Shown here: positions 25,801 through 38,755 of the stretch, piece after piece | Layout of the letters: each line of letters starts with the position of its first letter | Position numbering within the stretch: the stretch's first letter is position 1 | Source of the DNA: Hofstenia miamia | Taxonomy: Eukaryota; Xenacoelomorpha; Acoela | Assembly (NCBI GenBank): GCA_004352715.1 | Contig: SCFE01000076.1 | Coordinates: forward strand, 1,002,490 to 1,066,489 | Length of the DNA: 64,000 bases | Reading direction: 5' to 3' | Made by a program: the position numbers and the translations under genes | The notes under the pieces: generated by a model | What the model was told of the DNA's origin: nothing | The model's database searches: none | The model's input: only the letters and a program-made list of their open reading frames with translations

Positions 25801-25802
25801 AA

Positions 25803-27910
25803 GAGAAGTGTTAAAATTGACCATTACTATTGGTCGCTGCTATTGAATGAGAATTGATAAATCCAAGAAATAAAAAATAGTTTCACATGGAGCTAGTAAT
25901 TGTCTACATTTTGATATATAAACCTAATTCATACAATCAAAACTCGCTGAGAAATGGGGTTCCGAAATCGATCAGTTGATATAGTCGAAAAGTGCTAGAA
26001 AGAAAGTTATAATATAATAAAGCTTTTAATAACGGAAAAGGAATATTAATTAAAAATATAATATAAACATTGGGATATAGAATTAAAGGAGCTCTAAAGA
26101 ATGGTGGAAAGAGTTAAGGAATTGGATAAGAATTGACAGAGTAATGGCTTTCTGAAGTTGTACTAGTTAGTATAGAAATTCAACAAGATGGCTATAATAT
26201 ACCACAGAGAAGAGAAAGGCAAAGAAGAAAGCTATAATGTATAGAGATGAAGTCATCCAAATATAGTACTTTTAGACAGATTCCAAACTAATATTATACA
26301 GAATGTCATCCAAATATTGAAATTCACTATTTTGTTTCAGATCTTTAGTAATAAATAAAAGTCGCAATAGTATAAACTAATATTGCTGTACAAGAGATGT
26401 TCTGCACTATTTTTTGACGGAATAGCTAATAGCTTTACCCACTGAGCCATTGGGAACCTGAACATTCTTCTGCAACATTAAACACTTTAACAAAAATAGT
26501 TAACTACTTATGTCTCATAATATTTTTTGGTAATGAAATACTAAGTAAACTAACGTAATCGGATCTATTTTGTTTCTACTTGGTGTCATATTCAAATCTC
26601 GTTCTCTTTTTCAGGTGGTGATGGCGCTTTGCGGTAAAACGGTAAATANATATATATATATATATATATAAAATGAGAATTGAAAAATTCAGTTTTTTAT
26701 TAAACAGTTAACATTTTCTGATTACTCTAAAATGTACATATTCTAATTTCTCATTTATATAGATTGTAGCCATTTTGTAGATCAGACATTTGTCTCCACA
26801 ACATTTTGAATGTCAGATTTGAAATACTTGTTTTCATGGTTAATGTTCTATCCACTGGGAAATGGTGATGGCCGGCAATCTTCATCTAACAATTTGTCAG
26901 CATTTAGTTCAAGCCAGACATTTCTAACATCTTATAGCATTCAGATATTTTTTGAAAAAGTCAAGTTCACACTGCAGTCCATTATTGTTTACAAGTTGAT
27001 GTTAAGGTTGGTGTGATAGCTCTGACTGATCCTAATTCTTTAGCTAAATCTGTTTTCATCTGTTTGAAGGGCGTCAAATCCGGCAAAACATCAAAGCGCT
27101 AGTAAAAAATTAAGCATCATTAACCTCAAGCAGTTTCTGAATTTCTTGATATATTTTATGATTTTTTGAAAAAAATAGTAAGGACTTGCAACTCACAAAG
27201 GCCCCACAGAATATTTAGTGTGTTTTCTTTCAGTTACGTTTTAGATCACTCTCGATCACTGTACCATTCAGGCATGCATTTCTGCCAATGTTTCTAAGTA
27301 CATAAATTGAACCACTTGACCTTAGTTGGTGGTGCTGCCATGGACTCTACATCTCACTATTACTTTTAGATATAATTGGAAAACTCTTGTAAAAATCTGA
27401 ATTTTCAATGAAACTACTCAATTCTTCAATTACTTCGAAAGTGCGAGAAAGCACTTTGTAATTTTAAAAAGACAAAAGCTATTTAAGGATAATCACTAAG
27501 TGACACTTTTGAAAAATGTTTGCTTAAACTGGAAAAACTCTTAAGTCACTAACGTTTCTTTTTATTTTAGCATAATTTGCCTATTTAACATGTATTTTTA
27601 AAAATATTTCATTGTAAAAGCTACCTAGTGACAAGTCTAAAATTTAATTTAATAATGTGTAAAATACGCTATCAAAATTAAAACAAGAATAGGTTTTCTT
27701 TTGTATGCAATCAATTTTTATGTTAAAAGATTTCTTGCAAAAAGTTTTCAGCGCTGAATCTCACACAAGGTTTCATTTTGCAGCACTCTGTTAGTAATTC
27801 TTCAAAAGATTCTTATGCTAAAAATCAAAATATTGTCAAATGCTAAGATGTTTTTGACATGAATTTGGATTTAATGAAGCCTGCAGCTTCAGTTTTTCAG
27901 TCAACAAGTC
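25803..27910. other. Non-coding stretch with single-N join at 26649
   Basis: Holds a TA tract beside the single N (26649) and weak minus-strand open pieces at 26830-27340 without a recognisable domain. An aaaactcgctgag word near 25945 recalls pogo-type ends, but no partner was found. Confidence 0.35.
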
Positions 27911-29069
27911 ATACCTATAAGCAGGCTTGTCCATTGGAATTGGAAATCAATTAGATTCCTATTTGACGTAGGAATTGTATTGTAATTGGTTGGACAAGCA
28001 AAATTATCAATTCATTGGATTCCATTTGGATTTTGATTGGAATAATTATTTTTAAGTATTCAAAATATCGCATTTATTTTGGTATGTTTCTATGGTTACT
28101 TTGTAGAATATTACAATTTCATTAATATTTGTCCTGCTATATTAACATTGTATGCAATGATGTATGTCATACAATAAATTAGAATTAGCATATAAATATC
28201 AAAGCTTTCAATCACTTGAACATAATTTATAATTTCTGGAGTTGCAGTACACTAAAGCAGGTCCCAGCCCATTGTTTACAGATCCATCTATGGAGAAATT
28301 TCAGCCCATTTTCAACCCGTATTTATAAAAATGAAATAGAGACTGTTTTGCAAAAAATGCATGTCATTTTGAAGGAAATTCTATAATAAAGAACTACTTT
28401 GGAGTCTTAATAATACGATGATATGTTTATCAATCCCAATACATGTATTTGAATGACATCAATGTTAGAATATAGAAGTAAATGAGAAACACCTACTTTA
28501 TATTGAGCTTAGTCAAAACCCTTTGTTCCAGTCAAATGATATACCCTTTTTGTAAATGATCTCTATTCCATTTTTTGAACATAATATATATTACTTCACT
28601 TCCACAGATATGCTTGACTTTACGTCTGAAGTTTTTAGCTTTCTAGAGTTTCAGCTATTACGAAAAAGTAGTGCAAACTTATACATATAATAATAGGGAA
28701 ATATAGATTACCGCTAGTCAAGCTATCTTAGGTGTGATAGAGTTATTACCAAATTCAATTCTGTTGACTGTGTCTGGTCTTAGGCATACACGTGTATCTT
28801 TTACAGTCAACTTAGCACTTCTTTTGTCCCTTTCAATGTGGGCTCTGTGTGCTTGGATCGGAAACGTCTGTTAAAAGGAGTGCTAATAAGACAACACGCT
28901 AATATTATTGCTAACATGACAGTTTGTCTTCTCTTATTACTCTTGTTCATTTCAAGATTCAATAAGACCATTTCCTGGTTGGTTGAGTTAGATGCATCGT
29001 TGGCAAGATCAGCGAAAAAATATTTTGGTTCCTCTACTTCAATACATTTAAGACTGTGTGGTTGTTAAG

Positions 29070-29120
29070 GTAATATCAAATTCAGAAAAAGTAAGATCCA
29101 TTTCAGAATTTTCAAGTTTC
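29070..29120. repeat. Inverted partial copy of the 21-bp minisatellite
   Basis: tcaaattcagaaaaagtaag and ccatttcagaattttcaag are the reverse complement of the minisatellite unit and its left flank at about 29825-29870. The two loci could pair as a 0.75-kb hairpin. Confidence 0.6.
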
Positions 29121-29847
29121 CTAAGCCAAAAGCAAGGCGAGGGTGTCTCATTAGTATTTTAGTGTCGTAATTAACCTGTCTACGTTGGACATTCAATATA
29201 TGCTATTTTATTTTTATTACAGAAGGAACACAAGGGTCTTTAGTGTTCATGTTATTTTCGGTCTAACTTTAGGGAGTTGTGTCTTTAGAAACATATACAC
29301 TTTACATGTACATGTAGATAGCCACTACTATTTGCTTTGCTGTTTTCAGCCTTTTGCAGAGCCGATGAAGTAATGGCTGCAGTTTCATCTGAACTCTTCA
29401 TTCGTTCATTCAATCAGGCCTCTAAATTCGTTCCCTATGCAATATAAAACAATGATATGAAAGTTGGACAATAATAAATTTTCATTATGCCCATTCGTTC
29501 TTATTTTGAGAAGAAACTGTGTAATTTAGTCTACAGTATAGTAATTTGTTTGAATCGTGTGTAACCTCATATAAAATGTGTGCAACAATATATAATCTTG
29601 AGTGTAATTTCAATAAAGTTAGCATTTTTCTGATAAGTCTAACTTTTAACCACAAAGCGTTTGAGCCTCAATAATTTTTTACATGCAACAATCTACTGTA
29701 CATGCATTCCACATTTACATGTCGTAATAATAACAGTAATCATATCAAAAGTTTATGCAGAGTAAATGTATAGAATAAGACATGCAAAAACCTGCGTATG
29801 AATAAACATATAGAAATTTAAAAATTCTGAATATTCTGAAATTAAAC

Positions 29848-29994
29848 TTACTTTTTCTGAATTTGATATTACTTTTTCTGAAATTGATATTACTTTTTCT
29901 GAAATTGATCTTACTTTTTCTGATTTTGATCTTACTTCTTCTGAATTTGATCTTAGTTTTTCTGAAAAAGATCTTACTTTTTCTGAAATAGATC
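29848..29994. repeat. 21-bp minisatellite, 7 units
   Basis: Unit ttactttttctgaaattgat plus a/c, seven copies with few changes. Because 21 is a multiple of three, the minus strand is open and reads a seven-residue repeat (S-E-K-V-R-S-I and variants) within 29753-30016. It has a heptad rhythm but only one hydrophobic position is regular, so a real coiled coil is uncertain. Confidence 0.85.
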
Positions 29995-30314
29995 TTGAAA
30001 TGGTGTAGATTATCATAATGAAATCAGACTAAGCCTATTATATGTGAATGCACAAAGCTTGCTGACTGCTGATAGACGCCTCAAACTTTATTCACACGTG
30101 ATGTCATTCAAAGAGAAATAATTGTAGCTACCGAAACTTGGTTTGACCAATATGTGTCTGAAAATATTTTTCTAGACCCATCTTAATTATTAGCAGCAAG
30201 CATTTCTCGTAAAAGTATAAAAATCATGGTGGTTGTGCCATCATCTGCAAAAATACGGTCTCATTTATTTTAATTTAAGTTACAGCAAATATTGATTTCG
30301 CATGCAGTATTATC

Positions 30315-31107
30315 GTGCAAACCTCAGTTTATGCCATTCTCATCACATGCATATACTTTCCTCCCTCTTCATCATCGTATCATTCAGATATTGATACTAC
30401 AATTCAGTCGCTTGATGACTGTAAGAGAACTTTTGAATCATATCTAAACCAATATTCTATACCTCTGGATAAATCAATTATTTTACTCTGTGGCGATTTA
30501 AATTCTCCTGATGCTGATTGGATACAAATGGGTTCCCATTCACCAATTTGACTCTCAATTACTCGATTATTTTATTGAAACTGGTTTAACTCAATTTATT
30601 GATTTCTCTACTCATGTCAATGATAATACTCTAGACGCCATATTATGCAACAAAGATATAGTTTCTATATTGCAAGTTATCAGTCCAACAGAAAGTTTCT
30701 CTGATCATTCAATTATTTATTTTAGTCTAGGTGTAAGCAATAGTAAAATCAAATTGCAGGACCTATATACAACCTATAATGAGTCTCCATTTTCATTCTT
30801 TTCAGCAAACAAAGAAGATTTACAATTAGCATTAGCAATGTCTTTATTCTCATTTAAGTTTCCACTAGATGACCCAAATTTCGTACAATATTGGTATCAA
30901 GATCTATTTTCTATAATATCTATGTATGTTCCAAGAAAGCGCTTAAAAGGGAAAGCAACTCCAGCTTATATGAGCTCTCATTCAATGCACCTATGGAGTA
31001 AAGCAAACACTGCCAGACGAAAATACAATCTTAATAATTCATTAGTTAATTTGAATTATTTAAACTATTCAACTAGTGAAAGTTACGAATCTATAGAATT
31101 AGACAAA

Positions 31108-31110
<3 letters not shown>
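30315..31110 (+). pseudogene. LINE endonuclease domain and linker, two overlapping frames
   Basis: 30315-30551 carries the G-D-x-N motif; 30511 onwards carries S-D-H and the linker with YVPRKRLKGKATPAYMSSH, the usual VP-x-K-x-x-P-x-W/Y-x-S segment before RT. A single frameshift near 30538 separates the frames. Confidence 0.85.

Positions 31111-31142
<32 letters not shown>
31111..31142. repeat. (TA)n tract inside the LINE
   Basis: About 15 TA units between the linker and the RT. It interrupts the frame. Either a real microsatellite expansion or an assembly join. Confidence 0.85.
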
Positions 31143-31145
<3 letters not shown>

Positions 31146-31306
31146 CGTTTTCACTTGATGGTATTAATCAATGCTATAAATTATTAAGAACACTTTCCTC
31201 GAAATGTATCCCACTTCCAATGGAATTAAATGGTAAGAAATCATGCAATGCATTTATATGTGCTGAATTATTTAGTGATTACTTCCATTCGTTTTAGTCT
31301 TCTCCA

Positions 31307-32490
31307 ATGGATGATAATGTATACAGAACTACTGGATCTTCTTCTCAAACTTATTCTGTAGAACTATCCCTCATTAATGTAATTAACACTTTGGAGTCAA
31401 TAAGGCCTCATGGATGTGGTACAGACAACCTTCCTGGTCATTTTTTACCTAACTATTCTAATTTGCTTGCTCCACATGTGTTAAAGTTATTTCAATCCGT
31501 AATAAGTACTTGTGTATATCCCCCTGAAGGGAAGTTGAGTAATATAATTTCAATTCATAAGTCAGGATCTACAAATACCATTACTAATTACCGCCCTATC
31601 AATATTCTGCCTAAACGATCATTGGCCTTTGAAAAGATTCTTTACGATATTTTATCTCTTATCATCATGGAATTTATCTCTTCTTCTCAGCATAGTTTCT
31701 TCAAAAGCCGATTTACAATAACACAAGTATTGAAGCACATTGAAAAACTTTACTCCGCATGGGATGAAAATTCTCCCGCATTTGTTTTGTACATTGACTT
31801 CCCTAAGGCTTTTGACAAAGTAAATCATTACAAATTGCTCTAAAAACTTGACGCGTTCAATATCCTAATAAATTTGATGAAATTGCTATCATCTTATTTA
31901 TCTGAGTGTAAGCAAAGAGTTATTGTTAGTGGAATGCCATGTAATTATCGAAATGTCCCAAGTGGAGTTCCACAAGGGTCTATATTGTGTCCATTACTAT
32001 TCATCACTTATATCAATGATTTACCAAAATTTTGTTTAAATACAATTCCTTACCTTTTTGCAGATGACATTAAATTGTGCTCTACATATCTATCACTAAT
32101 TGAGGAAGATTTTGCTGTCATTTAAAATTGGGCCTTTAACAATGAAATGAAGGTCATATTAATAAATTTCAATTTTTTTCTTTACATGACTCAAGCTCGA
32201 TTCAAATAATGGAAAATACTATAAATTCGGCTGATTCGGTTAAAGACCTTGGAGTTTGTATCTCCAAAAATCTGTCATGGAACAGCCATATCTCTAGCAA
32301 AATTAATGCAGCTAATTATAAATTCCTAAATCTTAAGCGTAATATTCCTTCTAACACTAATCTCATAACAAAAATACACTTATATAACACTATGATTAAA
32401 TCTAAACTGATTTATGCTTCTCAAATATGGTATTGCAATTTCTCAAATCTTAACAAACTTGAAAAACTGCAAAGACGCTGTACAAAATGA
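31307..32490 (+). pseudogene. LINE reverse transcriptase domain, three pieces
   Basis: Pieces 31307-31843, 31874-32125 and 32209-32490 hold RT motifs A, B, C and the post-DD G-V-x-I-S-x-x-L-S-W segment in order. Stops between them (TAA after NHYKLL, TAA after DFAVI) mark it as dead. Confidence 0.9.
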
Positions 32491-33719
32491 ATATCACCAC
32501 TTGGAAATTATTAGGAACGACTATTAAAACTGAACATATTGCCTATTTCTTTGTATTTAGAAATTTCAGATCTGCTGTACCTCAACAAACTTTTAAACCA
32601 TTAAAGTAGATTTAAATTATATAGATTTCATTGACATTTTCATTTCTCGCACTTCAACTAGAAGATCAACCAAAACACTTTTCACGTCAAAATATCTGAA
32701 TTAAAAATGTACAAATAATTTATTTTTCCACAGAATTTTTAAAGTAGCAAATTCTGTGCATCTCCATACTGAGATTGATCTATTCGATTGTCCAAAAAGG
32801 TTTCAAAAATCATTTTTTTGGAATTATTTCTCGAAATACTACAGCATTACTAATCATTGTTCTTTTCATCTTGTATGCAATTGCTATTGTTGCAAAGAAA
32901 AGAACTCTTATTTATTTTGTACATAATTTCTATTTAGTATTTTTATTTAGTTGTAACTTTCTTTTAGGAAGTAAAGTATTTTAATAAAAAAAATTATTGT
33001 TGCATTATATACCATTGATGTGATAACTGATCTAGTGCTTAGCTCAGAAATATAGAGTCCAATCTTACGTTAAAATTTCGCACATAGGCAGCCCAGTCCA
33101 GCCCAACTATTGGACAGCCCAGTCCACTTCGACTTTGCTTATATCATGATGGAAAATCTAGTGTTCTTCCACAATTAGCAAAAATTCTTTCAATATTCAA
33201 AATTATCTTTTGCCTAATGGTTATCTACGGTTTCAGAAAGACTTCGTGCTCGGGTTGTAGTTGTCAGATAATTTCATTTATTCCAGTTCTCAAACGATCA
33301 ATGCCGGTATATTAGAAGCTACACAAGGTTTTGTAAGCTAATTATTTTACCTTATCAACAAATTTGACGTAAGTAATGTTAGTAAGTTAATTATCTCCCC
33401 TAACAAATATGTAATATTAATTTTACTTGGAAAACATGACAAAGCATTGAATTGAAAAACGCAGAAAGCACATTTTTGTGATTAGCTCAAATATATTGTA
33501 CGTACAGCACTGAAAATCCGTGCATTATAATATAGTACATGCTATCTGAAATAAAAAACTTATAATATATGTGCACACAAAATTCAGATTAGCAAACTCA
33601 AAATTTAATGGGAATTCTATTGGATTCTAATTGGACGATTTTAGAATTTCAATATTGGATTGTATTGAATTGGACAGAAAAATCTGTCAAATGGACAAGC
33701 CTGTCTATATTACATTTAC

Positions 33720-35328
33720 AATAACAAACGCTTGATATCATTAAGGTATTTAAACACGAAACGAGCAAATTGACGTTGATTTAGTTGGAGTGGATGAATT
33801 ACCGTAGTTTCTGAACTCAAAAAAAATTTGATTCTATTAAAATCATATTTCTGCTCTAGATCTAGGCGAAGACAGGAAAAATTTTTGCAATTTTTATTGT
33901 TATTTTGACGCAACTTTCATTCAAAATTTCACTATTTACGCAATTTGACACGCATTCACCAAATCTTGATGCCTATTTCTAAAAAATTCAGCTAAAATAC
34001 TTGCCAACAGCATCTTCGATCGTGCCTCAAAATATTTCGATGCTACTTCTGAATGTTTCACTGTTCTGTAGGAGGTAATAAAGATCGTACAGGGAGGATA
34101 ATTTCAACTCGTATTTTCACATAATTAAATTCAATTGCAGACGATATGGAATTGAATCTAAGAAAAGAATAAGTAAAGGTTACAAAAGCATGCGCATAAC
34201 TTTTTCTGGTCACATTCCTATACGCTCAGTTATTGTAGTTTCTTGATATATGCAGACGTGGAGATGCTGCTTGGATAAGATTCAAACGCGGATGTTCCAT
34301 TTCAATTTCAACTACGTTATTCAAAAAAGCTGTTTATAGTAGGGGCCTGCGACTACTCGAAATACTCATAACACGCCGTATAGTCATTCAATGTAGTATT
34401 ACAACCTATGTACATGAAATCAAATTAATTAATGCACCATATATATAATTACCATATTAAAAAAAAAATCCTTTCACCCGACCTGCTTCCACCCCGTACA
34501 TGTCAAGTGACTTTGAGCCAGTCTCTGTTTAGGTCCTGATATCATATTTAACCCTAGTTCCACCAATGCCGATTTTAATTAACAAAAGTATAAAAATATA
34601 TATCCAATAAACGAACAATATGGATAAAAGATTATCTTAATCAAAAGACCATTTTGTCGAAAAAGTGATAATAAATCGGATACATTAAGTCCTGTAATTC
34701 TGAGGGCACATTCAGACATAATTTCGGATACATAAATGCGTAGATGTGCGATCTTGTCAGATTTTCAAAACATCAAAACCGGAATGTCTACAGAAACATG
34801 CAAACGACGGTTTGCATTTTACATGAGCTTGTTATCTATTTCAAGTAATATATCGAATATTCTTTGACAATAAATAAAATGTTGTAATTGCTAGATTAAT
34901 CTAAGAAATGAATCAATCAATAAAAAACACAGACTCTTCTTTTTCTAGTGTATTTTTGTCACTAAGTTCACATGATTATACTTTTGCATTTTCACAAACT
35001 TGGTACATAGTAAAATGTATATGGTCTTGGGATCCGTTTTTTACAGAAAATCTTTCAATGTGAAGTGAAAAATATTTTAATTAATTCAAAAACAACCGAT
35101 TTTAAGATGTCTCTAGGCACATTCCTTAATTGAAGTTAGGAACTTCACCTTTGCTATGAGGAGCACAGAATATGTGCTTAAGATGCTTAAAGTAGAACTG
35201 AAGAATAACTTCAATTTTCAATTATAAGCATATGAAAAACTGTGGTAATGCATTTTTATGCAATTAAGTAGAGAAAAGAAAAATTTAATTTTCATGTCAC
35301 AAATATTTTTTTTCATAAATCTAAGTCA
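33720..35328. other. Non-coding stretch
   Basis: No family motif in any frame; the minus frame 33716-33913 is unrecognised. Confidence 0.45.
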
Positions 35329-36240
35329 GTGATGCCGTGGAGGTCGCATGCCGCTTCGGATCCGGACCGAATGAAAATCACATCTGGCACAGGTCAGAGA
35401 TGGAACCGGCTACCGNNNNNNNNNNNNNNNNNNNNNNNNNNNNNNNNNNNNNNNNNNNNNNNNNNNNNNNNNNNNNNNNNNNNNNNNNNNNNNNNNNNNN
35501 NNNNNNNNNNNNNNNNNNNNNNNNNNNNNNNNNNNNNNNNNNNNNNNNNNNNNNNNNNNNNNNNNNNNNNNNNNNNNNNNNNNNNNNNNNNNNNNNNNNN
35601 NNNNNNNNNNNNNNNNNNNNNNNNNNNNNNNNNNNNNNNNNNNNNNNNNNNNNNNNNNNNNNNNNNNNNNNNNNNNNNNNNNNNNNNNNNNNNNNNNNNN
35701 NNNNNNNNNNNNNNNNNNNNNNNNNNNNNNNNNNNNNNNNNNNNNNNNNNNNNNNNNNNNNNNNNNNNNNNNNNNNNNNNNNNNNNNNNNNNNNNNNNNN
35801 NNNNNNNNNNNNNNNNNNNNNNNNNNNNNNNNNNNNNNNNNNNNNNNNNNNNNNNNNNNNNNNNNNNNNNNNNNNNNNNNNNNNNNNNNNNNNNNNNNNN
35901 NNNNNNNNNNNNNNNNNNNNNNNNNNNNNNNNNNNNNNNNNNNNNNNNNNNNNNNNNNNNNNNNNNNNNNNNNNNNNNNNNNNNNNNNNNNNNNNNNNNN
36001 NNNNNNNNNNNNNNNNNNNNNNNNNNNNNNNNNNNNNNNNNNNNNNNNNNNNNNNNNNNNNNNNNNNNNNNNNNNNNNNNNNNNNNNNNNNNNNNNNNNN
36101 NNNNNNNNNNNNNNNNNNNNNNNNNNNNNNNNNNNNNNNNNNNNNNNNNNNNNNNNNNNNNNNNNNNNNNNNNNNNNNNNNNNNNNNNNNNNNNNNNNNN
36201 NNNNNNNNNNNNNNNNNNNNNNNNNNNNNNNNNNNNNNNN
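35329..36240. other. GC-rich edge (35329-35415) and 825-nt assembly gap (35416-36240)
   Basis: The last 87 bases before the N run are about 57% G+C (tgccgcttcggatccggacc), unlike the AT-rich surroundings. They may be the edge of a lost gene, a GC-rich repeat or foreign sequence. Confidence 0.7.
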
Positions 36241-36909
36241 AACTGTGATTGGAAATTTTCTAAAATATAAACTAACGTAAATAAAATAGTATTTTTTTTG
36301 TTTTATCTTTTGTTTTGCAATGGCAAATGTACACTGTAGTTTGGTTCCTGAGGTTTCATCCGAAAATATTCTGGCCCTTTGTCTGATTTCACATATATAT
36401 ATATATACAGTATGTATATATTAGCCTGTTCGTTTTTAATCAAATGTTGAAAATCATCAAGACACGGGCATTTTCTGGTGGTGCTATTTATACTGATCAC
36501 GGAGACATAAAAATTTGCTCAGTAATCCCATGTTTTGCTATCGCGCAATCAACTTATATTATGCACATGCTACTCATAATTGTGATTAAATAATAGGTTT
36601 ATTCGATTTTTTCTAAGTCTTCATTTTACTATGCCCTCAAATCAGTTGAAACAGTCATGAAATTACACCAGTTACTGTATTCTACATGATTGATAAATTT
36701 AGAGAACAGTAAATAAAATTTAGAATTATGTATGTATTGTACTAAATTTCTTTATAGTATTATCATTTTCCAAAGAAGTTAAAACTGGTTTTATAAGCTT
36801 TAATGTTTGAAACGAATTTGAATTGAAACATTTGACAAACATGTAGGCGTAAAACAAAAACGAAGCCTTTCTTTAAATCAACACAAAAAATGAAATGACA
36901 ACATCAAGA

Positions 36910-38290
36910 AATTTATGATAACGGTATTGTCCGAAGATTGATTAAGTCAAGAATGAAATATTGCGAGGAAAGAGTGCTCTTATTGCAGACTGTGTACATT
37001 CTCCTGTGGTGTTCTACGACCTTGTACATTATCTGTCGTTGAGATTCATTTCTGGTGATTAAAGGCATAAAATCTGAGGCTAGTTTGACCGCACGCTCTG
37101 CAGCATCATTCACGACAGACAGATTGATTAGGAATTCCTCCTTTTCTTTGAATACAGATTCAAACTACCATGATTTGGGATGCTGTTTCAACCAATCTTG
37201 TGTGCTATATTGAAAAAAAGTAAAAAGAAACCATGAATTAGGCCCCATCCTGTCACTTAGTTCTACGTCAGTCGCTATTTGCGTGTTTTTCTGCAAGAGG
37301 TTATATTCATACGGCCTGCCAAGAATACATTTCTTGATTTCGGTATTCGTGTTAGTATTTTTGCCATGTTCAATTTCGCTTCATCTAATAATTTAGCTGA
37401 ATAGAAAGGTAATGGGATTAAATCTTGACAGACATATTCGGTATGTAACAGAAACTTCTCAAGCACTACGGATCCCATGTTAGGATCGACTTTCTCAATG
37501 AAAGTTACAACATTGTGGTAGAAGTGGGGTCATTTACAGGTTCATCTTGTGCACTTTTGGTTTCCATTCAGTATTTCGTGTATAATAGCGCAAAAAATTT
37601 CATCAGTTTTTCTAATATAAATTTGACTGTCTTGCTGAGGTGGAAGTGATGATTAAAAAGATAAAGTTTGATAAGATAAAAAGCGATGGCCATCCATCTT
37701 GACTTTGAATATGCTCCCGCCTTCACAAGTTTGTAGTTTTCTATTTCAGTTCCTAAAACAGTCAATGTTAGTTTCATCATCTCCTTATAATCTGCTCTTG
37801 ATTGTTCAGTTCCAGAATTCAAATTTGTCTTACAATATGCGACAACTTCTGTTTTTTTCCTCTTCCCATGAAGAATTCATTTGTTAAACCGAATATTTCG
37901 ATTTATCAATTTCTGCCCAAGCATCCTTAAGCATTCACATTCCTTTATGTACTGACTTGAAGAAGATTCGAAGACAGTGCCTCAAGCAGCACCAAGATAC
38001 AATTCAGAAACATGATGTCTGCAAGGTATATACAGAAGTGGTTTTCCTAAAAATTGCTATAGCTTGATGGCAGCTCCTGAAATCCACCCTGTGTTAACAG
38101 ACGTTGTGTCATAACATTGAGACACCACTTTATCAGTCAAATTCCAATCTTTCAGTCTGCAAAACTTCACAAGCTTGAGAAATCCCTAGACTATCATCAA
38201 TTGCATACATAGCCAAGATTTTCCCCTGGCGACAGGAATCAGAATTTCCAGAAACTAGCACAGGTAATCTGTCCTTCAAGCTACGAGTGA
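36910..38290 (-). pseudogene. Decayed transposase of the 3.0-kb transposon (hAT-related by its C-x-x-H and R-W motifs)
   Basis: Minus-strand order: DSCRQGKILAMYAIDD (38280 down), then DWNLTDKVVSQCYDTTSVNTG (about 38150-38088), LLYIPCRHHVSELYLGAA (about 38040-37985), SRADYKEMMKLTL with SKSRWMAIAFYLIKLYLF (37800-37630), and last MNDAAERAVKLASDF with SQRQIMYKVVEHHRR (37113-37000). This D-T-T-x-N-T-G, C-R-H-H, R-W-M-A, N-D-x-A-E-R series is one I know from transposon-derived proteins of cnidarians and insects. C-x-x-H and R-W fit the hAT plan. Frameshifts and stops throughout. Upstream part (38756-39060) is too worn to read. Confidence 0.72.
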
Positions 38291-38755
38291 TTTGTGGGCA
38301 AGTCCGAGTCCGTCGGGCCACTTGTGCTCGCCGGGCAGAAAAGAGGACGGGCAGGCATCGGGTGCTCAAATAACCGGGCATATGTTATGCCCGCTCAAAT
38401 AAAGCCTGGTATAATCATAAGATAATATGCTGAAAAATCGTAAATTTCTCTGCTTTTAAATAGAAATTTAATAATTTACCGCGAAATTTATGCTTTTACC
38501 GCAAAAACATTTAAATTTTGTTGTAAATTTGATGTAATAAAATGACAGAAATCAAGAAAGCCATATCAGAAGTTAATGATATGCAAGCACGAGCAAATCG
38601 TTTTGTGCATTTTGATTCAATTTCGCAGCATTTTGCGTTTTTCTCAATTGATGGTGGGCACACCGGGCCGCTCGTTCTTGCCCGGATAATTTCAACGGGT
38701 GGGCGAGCACCGGGCATTGGACCATAAGCGGGCACAGGGCGGGCACAGGCAGCAT
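38290..38755. mobile_element. GC-rich 'ccgggca' insertion inside the transposase
   Basis: The two ends (38290-38400 and 38650-38755) are dense in gggca/ccgggc words (gtgggcaa, ccgggcag, gcgggcacagggcgggcac), while the middle is AT-rich. It splits the transposase frame just before DRLPVLVSGN. Exact ends and target duplication unclear. Confidence 0.6.

Larger units (their letters stand above)
30040..32990 (+). pseudogene. Broken non-LTR retrotransposon (LINE, Jockey/CR1-like) with endonuclease and reverse transcriptase
   Basis: Domain order is APE-type endonuclease, linker, RT, C-terminal region. Endonuclease start: ATETWFDQYVSENIF near 30120 (the E-T-W motif); then CGDLNSPDADW at about 30490 (G-D-x-N) and FSDHSIIYF at about 30700 (S-D-H). 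RT: NYRPINILP, LYIDFPKAFDKVNH (motif A, first Asp), GVPQGSILCPLLF (motif B) and YLFADDIKLC (motif C, catalytic DD), then VKDLGVCISKNLSWNSHI. A worn C-terminus follows to about 32840. It is broken by a shift near 30538, a (TA)n tract at 31111-31142 where coding sequence should be, and stops at 31843 and 32125. Not mobile as it stands. Confidence 0.9.
27922..33703. mobile_element. Candidate hAT-ended element, about 5.8 kb, with LINE inside
   Basis: Left end CAGGCTTGTCCATT and right end AAATGGACAAGCCTG are inverted repeats that begin and end like hAT elements. The 8-bp flanks cctataag and tctatatt share ctata (5 of 8). Subterminal ggacaagc words recur near the left end. No hAT transposase was recognised inside. 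Instead there are a broken LINE (30040-32990) and a minisatellite. It could be an old element swollen by insertions, or two solo ends facing by chance. Confidence 0.45.

Noticed and set aside
29848-29994. CRISPR-like array
   Set aside because: Units are head-to-tail without spacers, in an animal genome; it is a minisatellite.
30511-31158. 215-aa open frame as independent gene
   Set aside because: It is the LINE endonuclease/linker; its last residues are translated TA repeat.
35329-36270. Long open frames of about 300 aa
   Set aside because: They are almost all N residues of the 825-nt gap.
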